Shown here piece after piece: positions 35,603 to 44,782 of a DNA stretch of 64,000 bases (the stretch's first letter is position 1; every line of letters starts with the position of its first letter). Made by a program: the position numbers and the translations under genes. The notes beneath the pieces are model-generated. The model searched no databases, was not told where the DNA came from, and was given only the letters and a program-made list of their open reading frames with translations. The DNA comes from Bdellovibrio sp. GT3 (GTDB lineage: Bacteria; Bdellovibrionota; Bdellovibrionia; Bdellovibrionales; Bdellovibrionaceae). The DNA lies in NCBI RefSeq assembly GCF_037996765.1, contig NZ_JBBNAD010000005.1, positions 1,458,001 to 1,522,000 on the forward strand, given 5' to 3'.

Positions 35603-35898
35603 CTGTTCTCCTTGTCAGGATACAGTGTAAAGAACTTTGCAGATTTATAATAAATTTGTTCTAGATCGGGGAAAGTCCTCGTCTTTTAGCCCGCTCTTTG
35701 TCGCCTGAAACTGGCCATGGGTGCGGTTTGCGTGGTTTATTGTGAGGGATGCTGTAGTAATGGTTCGGGTCAAAGGTGGTGTGTTGACTGTATGGACAGT
35801 CAGGAACTCTTTGCAAATGATCAGAACTTAAAAGGCCATAAGAGCCGGATTTGGTGTATTGTGCCGGCTTTAATATGACTCCCGATATGAGGTGATTT

Positions 35899-36360
35899 GT
35901 GTTTCTAAAATTTATGGTGGCAGGACTTTCTTTGAGTTTTGGTTCAATGGCATGGGCTCAGTCCGGTGTGCAAAATTTTGTAGAGAACTACGCGAAACTG
36001 CCCAAGTCCTATGATGCAGTTCAGTTTCGGTCCGAAGGATCCAAGCTTGGTAAAGGGTGCACGCTTTCTATGTCGGGCGGGTATCTGCTGGACGGAATGA
36101 AGTACCTGCAACTTGCAAATGATTTGGGCGAAACGGTTTTTGTCGCGGTTGACTCCAAGCAGACTTATTCGGGGAACACACTGAAGCTAAAACAAAGGGA
36201 CGAAGAGCCAAATGAGTTCGGCGCGCCTTATCAAGTTATCAACTCTCTTAAAATTAAAGTTGATGATAGTGGCTTTCCGTTGAAAGCTGAAGGCCGAATT
36301 GATCGTCAATTCCCATATCGTGACACTAAAATTTCCTGCGAAGGTTTTCAGATTCGCTAA
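35899..36360 (+). CDS. Small exported protein of unknown function
   Basis: 153 residues from a GTG at 35899 with GAGGTG upstream. Signal peptide MFLKFMVAGLSLSFGSMAWA. The mature domain has two cysteines (KGCTLSMSGG and ISCEGFQIR) that may pair, and alternating strand patterns suggesting a small beta-fold. It lies eight bases before the glycerophosphodiesterase gene and is probably co-transcribed with it. No family recognised. Confidence 0.8.
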   Translation: MFLKFMVAGLSLSFGSMAWAQSGVQNFVENYAKLPKSYDAVQFRSEGSKLGKGCTLSMSGGYLLDGMKYLQLANDLGETVFVAVDSKQTYSGNTLKLKQRDEEPNEFGAPYQVINSLKIKVDDSGFPLKAEGRIDRQFPYRDTKISCEGFQIR

Positions 36361-36368
36361 AAGGCACT

Positions 36369-37046
36369 ATGAAGTTAATGGGCCACCGAGGATCCCGCGA
36401 CCGGGCTCCTGAAAATACGATGCGCTCCTTTGAGGCGTTGCTTAAATCAAAAGTCACAGTGGTGGAGTTTGATATTCACCAGTGCGCCGACGGGGTGTGG
36501 GTGGTCCATCACGACGACACCCTGGATCGCACGACAACCTCATCCGGTCCTGTCGCTGTTAAGTCCTGGGAAGAGCTTTCCCAAGTTCGCACCAAAGAGG
36601 GTGATAAGCTGCCAAAGCTCGAGGACGTGCTACAACTTTATAAAAGCTCCGCCATGGAGTTGCAGATTGAAGTGAAGTCCCCAGGTAATTTTGCGAAGCT
36701 TGGCGAGTTGCTAAAACAACGGTTTGATATTTCACGGGTGACCGTCATTTCCTTTAACCATAATTGGTTGCATGAATTCAAAACCACGAATCCGGAAATT
36801 AAAACCACCTGTTTGCTTTTTGGATTACCGATGAATCCGGTGGAAATCGTTCGCGCGGCAAAAGCTGACGGGATTTCCCTGAGCGTAAACTGGATTGATG
36901 AGTCCGTTGTTAAGAAATGTCATGCACAGAACCTTAAGGTCACCGCTTGGAATGCCAACGACATTGAAGTCTTCAAAAAGATGAAAGCCCTTGGTGTTGA
37001 TTTCCTTGGAACCGATACTCCATTTACTGCCATGGAGTGGGGTTGA
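36369..37046 (+). CDS. ugpQ: Glycerophosphodiester phosphodiesterase
   Basis: 225 residues, no signal peptide, so cytoplasmic like UgpQ. Motifs: LMGHRGSRDRAPENT (His6, Arg7), VVEFDIHQCADG (Glu33, Asp35) and VVHHDDTLDRTT (His48), all of the GDPD TIM-barrel. The C-terminal part has VTAWNANDIEVFKKMKALGVDFLGTDTP. It cleaves deacylated phospholipid head groups to glycerol-3-phosphate and an alcohol. Such salvage suits a cell that digests prey membranes. The symbol is by family. AAAAGG precedes the ATG closely. Confidence 0.9.
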   Translation: MKLMGHRGSRDRAPENTMRSFEALLKSKVTVVEFDIHQCADGVWVVHHDDTLDRTTTSSGPVAVKSWEELSQVRTKEGDKLPKLEDVLQLYKSSAMELQIEVKSPGNFAKLGELLKQRFDISRVTVISFNHNWLHEFKTTNPEIKTTCLLFGLPMNPVEIVRAAKADGISLSVNWIDESVVKKCHAQNLKVTAWNANDIEVFKKMKALGVDFLGTDTPFTAMEWG

Positions 37047-37177
37047 TCCCTGCCTGTTGAATTTCAGTTAAGAAATGGTTCAGTATGAAGGCCTGGTCCA
37101 GCTAGGTCTTCGTCCAGCGATTATCGTCTAGAATATAAATCAAAATAAAATCAGTATGTTATGCGACAGGGAGAAAT

Positions 37178-37249
37178 ATGAGAAATTCTAAACATGAGGT
37201 TGGAAACAGTTTGGATTACGTTCTTTGTTTGTTTCTTAACAGCAGGTGA
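37178..37249 (+). other. Possible short upstream ORF overlapping the LysM gene start
   Basis: A 23-codon frame begins at ATG 37178 with GGGAG six bases before it and ends at TGA 37247-37249, inside the LysM gene in another frame. The LysM ATG at 37194 has no ribosome site of its own, so ribosomes loaded here might reach it by coupling. It could also be chance. Confidence 0.3.
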
Positions 37250-38222
37250 GAAGGCCTGGGCGGTAGCTATTGAAGTTTCCAGCGGCGACACCCTCAGCGC
37301 CGTTGCGCAAAGATACAAAAACGACAGCGAGCGGATTTACGGTAAACATGGCTTCCTTGCACAGATTCTTTCCTTAAATCCTCATATACAAAATCCACAC
37401 AGCATTGCACCGGGCACTCGAATCACATTACCAGAATCCGTCAAGATGACTCGCATGGTGGCCGCTGAAGAGAAATCAGCAGAGCCGTCACAGCCCGAAT
37501 CGCAACCTCCACCGCAGATACAACCTTCACCTCAGCCTCAAGTCACAGATTTTGTATGCAAATCTGAAAAGACGCTGGATCGGGATGTCGCTTTTGCTTT
37601 GGGGATTGATTTTGTATATTCCAAAATCGAAGCTCGTGATGTGTTAAGTGGTGGCAAAGCAAGTTACGTGTCTGATTTGATGAATCGATATCGTCTGTCC
37701 CTGGTTATGGAGATCGTTCCACAGATTCTATGGAAGACTGAATTCTCCATTCAAAAAAACAAATACCTTTCACCGGACGCGACGATCACATTGAACGATG
37801 CGCCAGATACCAAGCGCGGTGAAGTTTCGCTTGAAAAAATCTGGGACAGCGGGTTTCACGCACAAGTTTCAGGTGGCATTCGTCAGCAGATATTTGTGCG
37901 CAGAGAATCCGCGAGCCTTTATCAATGGGACCTTTCAACTATACCGTTTATTGGATTGGGAATTGGCTATGATTTCGCCAATTGGCGAAACCATACATTG
38001 GGGGTTTCAGGTCGTTTCAACTATCTTATGTCTCAAGGGTCGGGAGTTCAAAAAATTCAGGAAGGAACTCAGTCCGAGTTTGATCTTCATCTGCGGACAC
38101 AAAAGAACGGTCTTCTTTTGCAGCAACATGTGGGGGTTTCTTATGAGTCCCAGGATTCTGAAATAGTTGAGCAAAAGATGACCGAAGTGCTTTTCGGATT
38201 TTCATTGGGGTATGCATTCTGA
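37194..38222 (+). CDS. Exported LysM protein with barrel-like C-terminal domain
   Basis: 342 residues. Signal-like start (VWITFFVCFLTAGEKAWA), then one LysM domain at about 26-80 (VSSGDTLSAVAQRYKNDSERIYG ... APGTRITLPE) that should bind peptidoglycan sugar chains. A Pro/Gln-rich linker (about 95-113) follows. Residues 120-342 alternate polar and aromatic strands (DVAFALGIDFVYSKIEARDV, HTLGVSGRFNYLMSQG) and end VLFGFSLGYAF, like an outer membrane barrel. It may link wall and outer membrane. Its stop overlaps the ATG of the next gene (TGATG), so the two are translated together. Confidence 0.8.
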   Translation: MRLETVWITFFVCFLTAGEKAWAVAIEVSSGDTLSAVAQRYKNDSERIYGKHGFLAQILSLNPHIQNPHSIAPGTRITLPESVKMTRMVAAEEKSAEPSQPESQPPPQIQPSPQPQVTDFVCKSEKTLDRDVAFALGIDFVYSKIEARDVLSGGKASYVSDLMNRYRLSLVMEIVPQILWKTEFSIQKNKYLSPDATITLNDAPDTKRGEVSLEKIWDSGFHAQVSGGIRQQIFVRRESASLYQWDLSTIPFIGLGIGYDFANWRNHTLGVSGRFNYLMSQGSGVQKIQEGTQSEFDLHLRTQKNGLLLQQHVGVSYESQDSEIVEQKMTEVLFGFSLGYAF

Positions 38223-40594
38223 TGAAATATAAATTCGGTACATTTCTTATTTTAGCTTTTGCAATTACCGGATGCAGCAACCCCCTGGGGGATTCATCGA
38301 AAGCCGATACTGCATTTTCCCCCGGTTACGAGTCGCCGGCGCCAACACCGACACCATCTCCAACTCCCACACCATCTCCAACGCCTGTGGCGGTGGCAGT
38401 TGCCGTGGTTACGGATCCGACCGACGCAGTTGCAGATAATAATTTATCCATGACTGTTCAGATGAAGGACTCTGGCGGAAATGATATCGCTACTTCCGGA
38501 GTCGTAATTACCGCAGCCCTCAGTGCGGGGCCATCCGGTGCGGTTTTGGAAGGAACGACCACCGCAACTACCAATGCCTCGGGACAAGCGGTGTTCACCA
38601 ATCTGCGAATTAAAAAAGCGGGAAGTGGGTACGTACTCACTGCCTCAAGTTCTGGTTACACCTCAGATACCTCATCGACATTCGCGATTTCACCGGACGC
38701 GGCCTCAGCATCGACTTCGTTAATTTCCGCTTCTGTAGCGAATATTCTTCCTGACGACGTCGATGCCTCTGTCGTGACCGTGACCTTAAAGGACGCCCAT
38801 GGAAACACTATCAGCGGGCAAAGTGTCACTCTTGCGACTGGTTCAACCGGAGCAGCCCTCACTCAGCCGTCCGCAGTGACCAATGCCAGTGGGGTAACCA
38901 CAGGATCTGTCACGGGCACCACTGCCGGAAGCAAAGTCATCAGTATCAGCAACCCGGTGGGATTAAGTTCACTCACAGCGACGGTGACGGTGCAGGCTTT
39001 AAGCCTAAATCAAACGTGGAATTTTAATTCCGCAAATTCAGCAAGCTATACACTGTCTGATACAAGCCTTGAGTACACGGCTTCCCTTTTAAGGCTTCGG
39101 GATCTCAGTGTCGATAACAGCAATGACACCTCTTTCGGATTTGGTGCTGCTGCCAGCACCACGAACACGACATGGACCAGCCCCAATGGGTTACACCTAA
39201 ACGCCACCGGAATGAGCAGTGGCTCAGGAAGTTTGACCTCGCGACACTTTACTTCGGCAGCGAACATGGCATGGACAGGGCTTTCGTTTACGTCTCTGAT
39301 TCCCGCCGGTAAAAAGCTGCCCAACAATCGTGGTGTGGAGACCGGCTATGGCTCGGGCAACGTCGATATGAGCAGTAACTTATTGCTGCTTCATCTTGAT
39401 GAAAGCAGTTGGGCCGGGGGGACTACATACGATGTCACGGACAGTTCCGGTCGCGGGCACACTGCCAAAATTACCGGAGCGGTATCGGTCAGTAACAGTG
39501 GAAAGTTTGGAAACTCGGCAAACTTAAACGGCGGATACATCGAAGTCCCGGCGCACACAGAACTCTCGGGAATGGCTGATATGACTTTTGAGGCGTGGAT
39601 CAAACCGGCAGTCGGCGCAATCAATGGAAATCCAGCGCCACTGGCATCGTACCGCGTGGGTTCGGGTGGTACGAACTACGCATTTGCGATCTTTGCCTAT
39701 ACCAGCAAGTACCTGAATATCGACATCAACTCATCGACCAATCGCTACACTTCAACCTATGTGGTTCTTGAAAATGTTTGGCAGCACATCACCGTGACAT
39801 TTAAAGGGTCAACGAAAGTGCTGACGTTATATGTGAATGGCGTCAGTGTCTGGACTCAGACGACGTCACAAAGTGCGATTTCGACTCCGGATCCAACACA
39901 AGCCTCTTTTTATATCGGAGCGATGAAAAGTAATACCAACTACTATAAAGGTCTGATTGACGAAGTCGCATTCTATTCCCGCACTCTGGGGTCAACCGAG
40001 ATCCTGGATCGCTACCAGCGGGGCGCCATGCGATCCAAGTTCCAAGTTCGGGCCTGCACCAGCAGTTGCACCACAGAACCTTTTGTGGGACCGGATGGTT
40101 TGTCGACCAGCTTTTATTCTGAGTTTAACAACACCACGCTGTCGAACATCACCAATTTAACGATACCGGGATTTACCGCCGAAAAAGACTTTCAATATAA
40201 AGCGACTCTGGAAACAGATTCGGTTTCGTTGACTCCCAAAATCAGTTCGGTGTCGGTGACGCCAGTGGTGTACAGTATTTTAAGTCCATCGGTAACCAGT
40301 TCTGAGATCACTTACAGTTACCTGCACAGTTTTGCCGCCAGCAGCTCGGGCACTGGGGGAGTGAAGTATCAGTTACTTCGCAATGGCAATCCTTACTATC
40401 ATGATGGCAGCGGCTGGGTTGCCGCCTCGGGAAGCTTAACCGCAAACACGGTGTCCGAAGTGAATGCCAACATCAAAAGTTTTCATCGTGAAGTGGGCAC
40501 GGGGGCTTTAAAGATCCGCGCTTATTTTACCTCGGGAGTATTTGGCACAGACCCGATGTCCCTGTCGAATGCAGTGGTTACGGGGATTCCGTAG
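38222..40594 (+). CDS. Surface lipoprotein with Big_1 repeats and LamG-like domain
   Basis: 790 residues. Lipobox AITGCSN, then a proline-rich TPTPSPTPTPSP spacer. Two Ig-like (invasin/Big_1) repeats follow: VAVVTDPTDAVADNNLSMTV...TTNASGQAVFTNL and ISASVANILPDDVDASVVTV...TNASGVTTGSV. A concanavalin/LamG domain sits at about 385-590 (LLLHLDESSW, GGYIEVPAHTELSGMADMT, FEAWIKP). It is a likely adhesin or glycan-binding surface protein, coupled to the LysM/barrel gene. Its last 17 bases overlap the 3' end of the convergent histidine kinase gene. Confidence 0.85.
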   Translation: MKYKFGTFLILAFAITGCSNPLGDSSKADTAFSPGYESPAPTPTPSPTPTPSPTPVAVAVAVVTDPTDAVADNNLSMTVQMKDSGGNDIATSGVVITAALSAGPSGAVLEGTTTATTNASGQAVFTNLRIKKAGSGYVLTASSSGYTSDTSSTFAISPDAASASTSLISASVANILPDDVDASVVTVTLKDAHGNTISGQSVTLATGSTGAALTQPSAVTNASGVTTGSVTGTTAGSKVISISNPVGLSSLTATVTVQALSLNQTWNFNSANSASYTLSDTSLEYTASLLRLRDLSVDNSNDTSFGFGAAASTTNTTWTSPNGLHLNATGMSSGSGSLTSRHFTSAANMAWTGLSFTSLIPAGKKLPNNRGVETGYGSGNVDMSSNLLLLHLDESSWAGGTTYDVTDSSGRGHTAKITGAVSVSNSGKFGNSANLNGGYIEVPAHTELSGMADMTFEAWIKPAVGAINGNPAPLASYRVGSGGTNYAFAIFAYTSKYLNIDINSSTNRYTSTYVVLENVWQHITVTFKGSTKVLTLYVNGVSVWTQTTSQSAISTPDPTQASFYIGAMKSNTNYYKGLIDEVAFYSRTLGSTEILDRYQRGAMRSKFQVRACTSSCTTEPFVGPDGLSTSFYSEFNNTTLSNITNLTIPGFTAEKDFQYKATLETDSVSLTPKISSVSVTPVVYSILSPSVTSSEITYSYLHSFAASSSGTGGVKYQLLRNGNPYYHDGSGWVAASGSLTANTVSEVNANIKSFHREVGTGALKIRAYFTSGVFGTDPMSLSNAVVTGIP

Positions 40595-42968
40595 TTTCCA
40601 TGGCATCTTTAATCGCGCGCAACAGATCTGATTTATTGATTGGTTTTGTCAGGTGGGCATTGCAGCCGGCTTCCAGGGATTTTTCCACTTCCTCGCGCAG
40701 GGCATGAGCCGTCAGGGCGATGATCGGTTTCTTATATCCTTGCTCACGCAGCTTGGCGGTGGCCTGCAGTCCATCCAACCCCGGCATTTGAATATCCATC
40801 AAAATAAGATCGAATTCCTGAGCTGTTGCCAAGCGGACCGCTTCAAAACCGTTGTTGGCAAAGGTGACGTTGAAATTATCAGAATTCAAGTAGGCACGAA
40901 TCAGGATTTGATTGTCTGGTGTATCCTCGGCCAGAAGCACGCGAACTGTCTGACCGGCAAAATCCGCCAAGGTCACTGTTGGTTTTGGTTTTTTAGTTGT
41001 TGGGATATTCGCAGAGTTCAGGTTCTCTTCGGCCTCGGTGGTCAGAGTGAAAAGGAAGGTGCTGCCAACTCCCACGGTGCTTTCAAGTAAAGACAAATTT
41101 CCACCCAGGGCGCGGGCAAAGTGGCGTGACAAGACAAGTCCCAGTCCGGTTCCGCCGAATTTTCTGATGATCGAAGAGTCCGCTTGTCCGAAGGCCTGAA
41201 AGATCTGTTTTTGTCCGTCTTCAGAAATACCGATCCCGAAATCCTGCACTTCAGTGAGGAGGCGGACCTTGCCGTTCAGTCGTTCAGCTTTCACCCGGAT
41301 CTGAATGGGACCTTTTTCTGAAAACTTCACGGCATTGCCAATCAAGTTTACCAGGATTTGGCGCACTCGCACGGGATCCGAATAGATGTAAGCAGGGAGT
41401 TCTCCCGTTTTTTCAACTTCAATGGTGATTCCCTTTTTTTGCGCAAGCAGGGAAAGGGATTTTGTCACATCCTCGACCAGGCTGTAATAGGGCATCAGGG
41501 ACTTTTCAATCGGCATTTTGCCGGCTTCAAACTTGGATAAATCCAAAATGTCGTCAATGATGCGCAGTAAAAGAGTACTGTTGTTTTGAATGCGGGCCAG
41601 AAGGATTTCCTGTTCGGCATTCAGTTTCTCTGCTCCCAATAAATCTGCAAAACCCAGAATCGCATTCATCGGTGTGCGAATTTCGTGGCTCATATTAGCC
41701 AGGAAATTCATTTTGGCCTTGGTGGCATCCTCGGCTTGTTCTTTGGCTCTTTTTTCCCGAATCAGAGCTTGCTCCAGATCAGCAGTGCGTTGTTGCACGC
41801 GAGTCTCAAGCTCCGCCTGTGTTTCCAAAAGTCTTTTCTCAATTTCTTTACGATCTGTGATGTCCTGAGTGGTGCCGACAATTTTCAGGACGTTACCTTG
41901 CTCATTCAGTACAACCTGGCCACGAGTTTGCACAAATTTAGAGACGCCATTTGGAAGTCTGATTGCATGATCGAAATTGAAAGATGTTTTGCTTTCAACA
42001 GCGTTGTGTATGGCCTGGCGAATATTTTCCAGGTCCTCGGGAGCAAAGTGTTCATTGAAGGAGTGCGAGTTTACCGTCGTGTTTTTTTCGAGCCCATAAA
42101 TATTGTACATCTCTTCGGACATACTGATCGTGGATCCATCGATACTTCGCTCCCAACTTCCCAGTTGGGCAATCTGTTGCGCCTCTTTTAATAAAATATC
42201 ACGGCTGGAGATCGCTTCACGGGCTTCTTTTGCTCTGCGGACCAGGATTCGCGCAAATCCGGAGGCGATCAAGGCTACAAATAAAATCATGAAGGTCGCG
42301 GCAATAACCACGTTCGCAACCGATTGCGTTCCAAGGACCACACCTTTGTGCAGAGGAGTGAGCTTGTCTTCGTAAACGAACTCAGCCGCAGCCATTCCCG
42401 TATAGTGCATGCCGGAAACTGCAATTCCCATCAGCAAGCTTGAAAACACATGCAGCAGATTGATTCTTTTTGTGGTTCGGAACATCAGCGATACGCCCAA
42501 GGCGGCAAACGACGCCAGGGCCGCAATCAAAACCGAAAGAGCGACTAGGTCCATGCGCCAGATAATTCGTGCGGGCATTTCCATCGACGCCATGCCGATG
42601 TAATGCATTCCCGAAATTGCGACCGCCATCGAAAGGCCACCTAGAATCAGGCTCAGGATTGAGACCTTGACGCGGTTGACGATGTAGAAGGCCACCAGGG
42701 ATGCGCCGATTGCGACGACGACGGAAAGAATGGAAAGTCCCAGATCGTAGCCGATGGTGACCCCGGGCATCTCCATGGCCAGCATGCCGATAAAGTGCAT
42801 ACTCCAAATGCCCAATCCCATAGCAATGGCGCCACCCAGCAGCCAAAGGGGATTGTTTTTTTCTAGGGACTCTTTGATTCGAAGAACGACATTCAAGGCA
42901 ACAAAGGCCCCTAGCGTCGCAATCAGAATGGATAGGGCGACGAGCTCCTGATTGTAGGCGTGGGTCAT
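40578..42968 (-). CDS. Hybrid histidine kinase with MHYT sensor
   Basis: 796 residues from the ATG at 42968, which has GGAGAAG just upstream. The N-terminal membrane part carries three MHYT units (WSMHFIGMLAMEMP, SGMHYIGMASMEMP, SGMHYTGMAAAEF), proposed to bind copper and sense oxygen, CO or NO. Then a PAS domain (about 270-380), a coiled coil, HisKA with phospho-acceptor His in FLANMSHEIRTPMNAILGF, HATPase (KFGGTGLGLVLSRHF) and a C-terminal receiver (DLILMDIQMPGLDG). No separate regulator adjoins it; the lone receiver at 11410-11811 is a close relative and a candidate partner. Confidence 0.93.
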   Translation of the reverse strand: MTHAYNQELVALSILIATLGAFVALNVVLRIKESLEKNNPLWLLGGAIAMGLGIWSMHFIGMLAMEMPGVTIGYDLGLSILSVVVAIGASLVAFYIVNRVKVSILSLILGGLSMAVAISGMHYIGMASMEMPARIIWRMDLVALSVLIAALASFAALGVSLMFRTTKRINLLHVFSSLLMGIAVSGMHYTGMAAAEFVYEDKLTPLHKGVVLGTQSVANVVIAATFMILFVALIASGFARILVRRAKEAREAISSRDILLKEAQQIAQLGSWERSIDGSTISMSEEMYNIYGLEKNTTVNSHSFNEHFAPEDLENIRQAIHNAVESKTSFNFDHAIRLPNGVSKFVQTRGQVVLNEQGNVLKIVGTTQDITDRKEIEKRLLETQAELETRVQQRTADLEQALIREKRAKEQAEDATKAKMNFLANMSHEIRTPMNAILGFADLLGAEKLNAEQEILLARIQNNSTLLLRIIDDILDLSKFEAGKMPIEKSLMPYYSLVEDVTKSLSLLAQKKGITIEVEKTGELPAYIYSDPVRVRQILVNLIGNAVKFSEKGPIQIRVKAERLNGKVRLLTEVQDFGIGISEDGQKQIFQAFGQADSSIIRKFGGTGLGLVLSRHFARALGGNLSLLESTVGVGSTFLFTLTTEAEENLNSANIPTTKKPKPTVTLADFAGQTVRVLLAEDTPDNQILIRAYLNSDNFNVTFANNGFEAVRLATAQEFDLILMDIQMPGLDGLQATAKLREQGYKKPIIALTAHALREEVEKSLEAGCNAHLTKPINKSDLLRAIKDAMETTESP

Positions 42969-43134
42969 GACTTCTCCGAACTTAAAACCGCCGCACAAAA
43001 TGAACTCCTCGATACTTTGTTGTCTTCATTAAATTAACCAAATGAACACGGGTAATCAAACAAGATAACATTTGATTCATGTAATGAATGATCCGCCTAA
43101 ACTAATCCTTAGTACGGGACCTTTATAATGGTAG

Positions 43135-43316
43135 TGAACTGCTTTGAGGTAGCTATGACGGACGCATGAAGATGTCTTCACATCGGAGCGGTGCAAAACC
43201 GAACCGAATGGCTGGTCTTGAGACGAGACGGTACCTGTTGCTTTAGGAGACAGAGACCCTCTCTGGGGGGCTAGCTGATGCCAAAAAAAAAGCCGCTGGG
43301 TTCCAGCGACTTTTTT
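43135..43316 (+). ncRNA. Candidate structured RNA upstream of a strong terminator
   Basis: The 381 bases between the kinase gene and the next gene hold no plausible reading frame but much pairing: GATGT-CTTC-ACATC at 43171-43184, CGGT/ACCG around 43190-43201, CAGAGA-CCC-TCTCTG at 43251-43265, and a possible closing helix TAGCTA (43150-43155) with TAGCTG (43272-43277). A perfect TATAAT stands at 43124-43129, so transcription could start near 43135, and a strong terminator ends it. It matches none of the riboswitch cores I can recall (GEMM, SAM, SAH, glycine, THF, ykkC were considered). The 5' end and boundaries are approximate. Confidence 0.4.
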
Positions 43317-43318
43317 GT
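43283..43318. terminator. Strong bidirectional terminator
   Basis: Stem CGCTGG/CCAGCG extended by flanking GC pairs, loop GTT, with nine A on the left and a T-run on the right. It can end the candidate RNA from the left and the 43350-43745 gene from the right. Confidence 0.88.
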
Positions 43319-43349
43319 TTTCATATTTTTCCGGCGTTCCTGCAGAAAA

Positions 43350-43745
43350 TTATTTGCAGGAATATTTTGCCCAAGTCGTTCTGTCATAGATGCTGCCAAG
43401 TTCCACCATATCAAGAATAGATGCAGAACCTTCGGAAGTTGCAAACCAGTGGGCAGTTGAAAACGTCATGCATTTCAAGTTGGCCTTACCATGTTTGGAC
43501 ATGCCATCATAGGTGATTCTAGTGCCGTAGTGGCCATCAGTGCCCTGATACTTAACCTCACCGATACAAGTCCCAGTCGTCTCACCTTGGTAAGCAATCA
43601 TGCCGTCTTTAAATTGAATCAGAATTTCTGCATCAGCCTGGACTGTGCGATCAGCCATTACCAGAGAGCATACATAGTACGGCTTGGCAGCAAGAGCGGT
43701 AGAGCTAAGTCCCATCATCAATAGAGCGCAAAATAACTTTTTCAT
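43350..43745 (-). CDS. Small exported protein of unknown function, 131 residues
   Basis: Signal peptide MKKLFCALLMMGLSSTALA. The mature part begins KPYYVCSLVMADR and has four cysteines (CSLV, GTCIGE, LKCMTF and the final SCK), enough for two disulfides. AAAGGAG precedes the ATG by six bases and a terminator follows, so it is its own unit. No family recognised. It resembles in style, but not clearly in sequence, the other solitary exported proteins of this region. Confidence 0.85.
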   Translation of the reverse strand: MKKLFCALLMMGLSSTALAAKPYYVCSLVMADRTVQADAEILIQFKDGMIAYQGETTGTCIGEVKYQGTDGHYGTRITYDGMSKHGKANLKCMTFSTAHWFATSEGSASILDMVELGSIYDRTTWAKYSCK

Positions 43746-43899
43746 TTAGAACTCCTTTTTTAATATTTTGAATTGAGCCAAGTGCAATATGCCCTGGGAG
43801 TTAGTCTAAAAACAGATAGATGTTCTGAATTAATGTACTAAATGTTCATATTTGGTGTACAGTTGTCTAAACTCTGATCATGGAAGGGCTCGGGCTCTG

Positions 43900-44697
43900 A
43901 TGAATATATTTGAATACAAGTCCTATAAGACATTTTTGAAGGCGTATTGTGAATCTGAACGCGGGGCCCTTACTCGTTTGGCGGATGCGGCGAACACGCA
44001 AAAGTCATATTTGTCGGGCTGCCTAAGGGGGAAAGGGCAGTTAAGCCTGGATCAGGCTTTTGGGATTGCGGGATACATGAATCTTTCGGACCAAGAGCAG
44101 GATTATTTTTATCTATTGGTCGAAAAGGAGAAGGCCGTTGCTCCGGCACTTCGACGGCGCCTTGAGGGCAAGGCCAAGGATATGAGTCGCGAGGCCTTTA
44201 GGCTTAAGAATCAGCAAAAGGACTCGTTGATTGTGAGCGAAGGGGATTCAAACATGGGTCTCTACTATGCAACCTGGATGTCCATTGCCGTGCACACCCT
44301 TGCTTCTGTGCCTCAGTTTCAAAGTATGGCAAGTCTGGGGAAAAGATTAAGTTTGAATCAGGAAAGCATCGCCATGATTGTGAACTACCTGGAAAAGATG
44401 GAACTTATTAAAAAAAGTGGTGATAAGTACCGCTGGAATTCTTCAAATTTACACTTGGATGATAAAAGTGTGTTGATCAGTGGGCATCATACGAACTGGC
44501 GGGCCCGCGCCATCGACAATATTCAAAAAAATGACCGCGAGGCCACTCATTACAGTGCCGTTCAGTCTTTTTCCGAAGAGGATTTTGAGAAGTTAAAAAA
44601 GAAAATTGCGTTATTTATCAACGACTTCAATAAGGTTGCAGACCCCTCGGAGCCTGAAGACGCCTTTTGCTTGAATATCGATCTTTTCCGCGTGTAA
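43900..44697 (+). CDS. TIGR02147/DUF4423-family regulator
   Basis: 265 residues from ATG 43900, which gives the family's typical start NIFEYKSYKTFLKAYCESE. An N-terminal helix-turn-helix-like part follows (LTRLADAANTQKSYLSGCLRGKGQLSLDQAFGIAGYMNL), then SDQEQDYFYLLVEKEKA and the DUF4423 C-terminal half with a second winged-helix (LGKRLSLNQESIAMIVNYLEKMELIKKSGDKYRW). TIGR02147 is known mainly from Fibrobacter and Bdellovibrio. It probably regulates the exported-protein gene 85 bases downstream. AAGGG stands 11 bases before the start. Confidence 0.85.
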   Translation: MNIFEYKSYKTFLKAYCESERGALTRLADAANTQKSYLSGCLRGKGQLSLDQAFGIAGYMNLSDQEQDYFYLLVEKEKAVAPALRRRLEGKAKDMSREAFRLKNQQKDSLIVSEGDSNMGLYYATWMSIAVHTLASVPQFQSMASLGKRLSLNQESIAMIVNYLEKMELIKKSGDKYRWNSSNLHLDDKSVLISGHHTNWRARAIDNIQKNDREATHYSAVQSFSEEDFEKLKKKIALFINDFNKVADPSEPEDAFCLNIDLFRV

Positions 44698-44703
44698 ACG
44701 AAA

Positions 44704-44718
44704 GTCTCAAATTGAGAC
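44704..44718. promoter_or_regulatory. Perfect palindrome, candidate operator
   Basis: GTCTCAA-A-TTGAGAC, seven pairs around one base, lies between the TIGR02147 gene and the exported-protein gene, just upstream of a sigma-54-like element. Its arms are too short and lack a T-run for a terminator, so a protein-binding site is more likely. Confidence 0.4.
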
Positions 44719-44725
44719 ACGGCTC

Positions 44726-44740
44726 CGGCACGTCCTTTGT
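44726..44740 (+). promoter_or_regulatory. Sigma-54-like promoter element
   Basis: CGGCACGTCCTTTGT matches the -24/-12 consensus TGGCACG-N4-TTGC at all positions but the first and last. The -12 GC reads GT, which weakens the case. It would start transcription near 44752, about 30 bases before the 44783 gene. Confidence 0.35.
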
Positions 44741-44782
44741 ATTACCTTTTGCTAGAGAGCTTAAAGTAATGCAAAGGACTTT

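Noticed and set aside
17204-42968. Regularly spaced short repeats suggesting CRISPR
   Set aside because: The repeats seen are protein-level Ig modules within genes; no short identical DNA repeats with unique spacers occur.
43135-43316. Candidate RNA as a known GEMM c-di-GMP, SAH or glycine riboswitch
   Set aside because: GGACGCA and GGAGCGGTGCAA recall parts of the GEMM and SAH cores, but the rest of each core and its order are missing.
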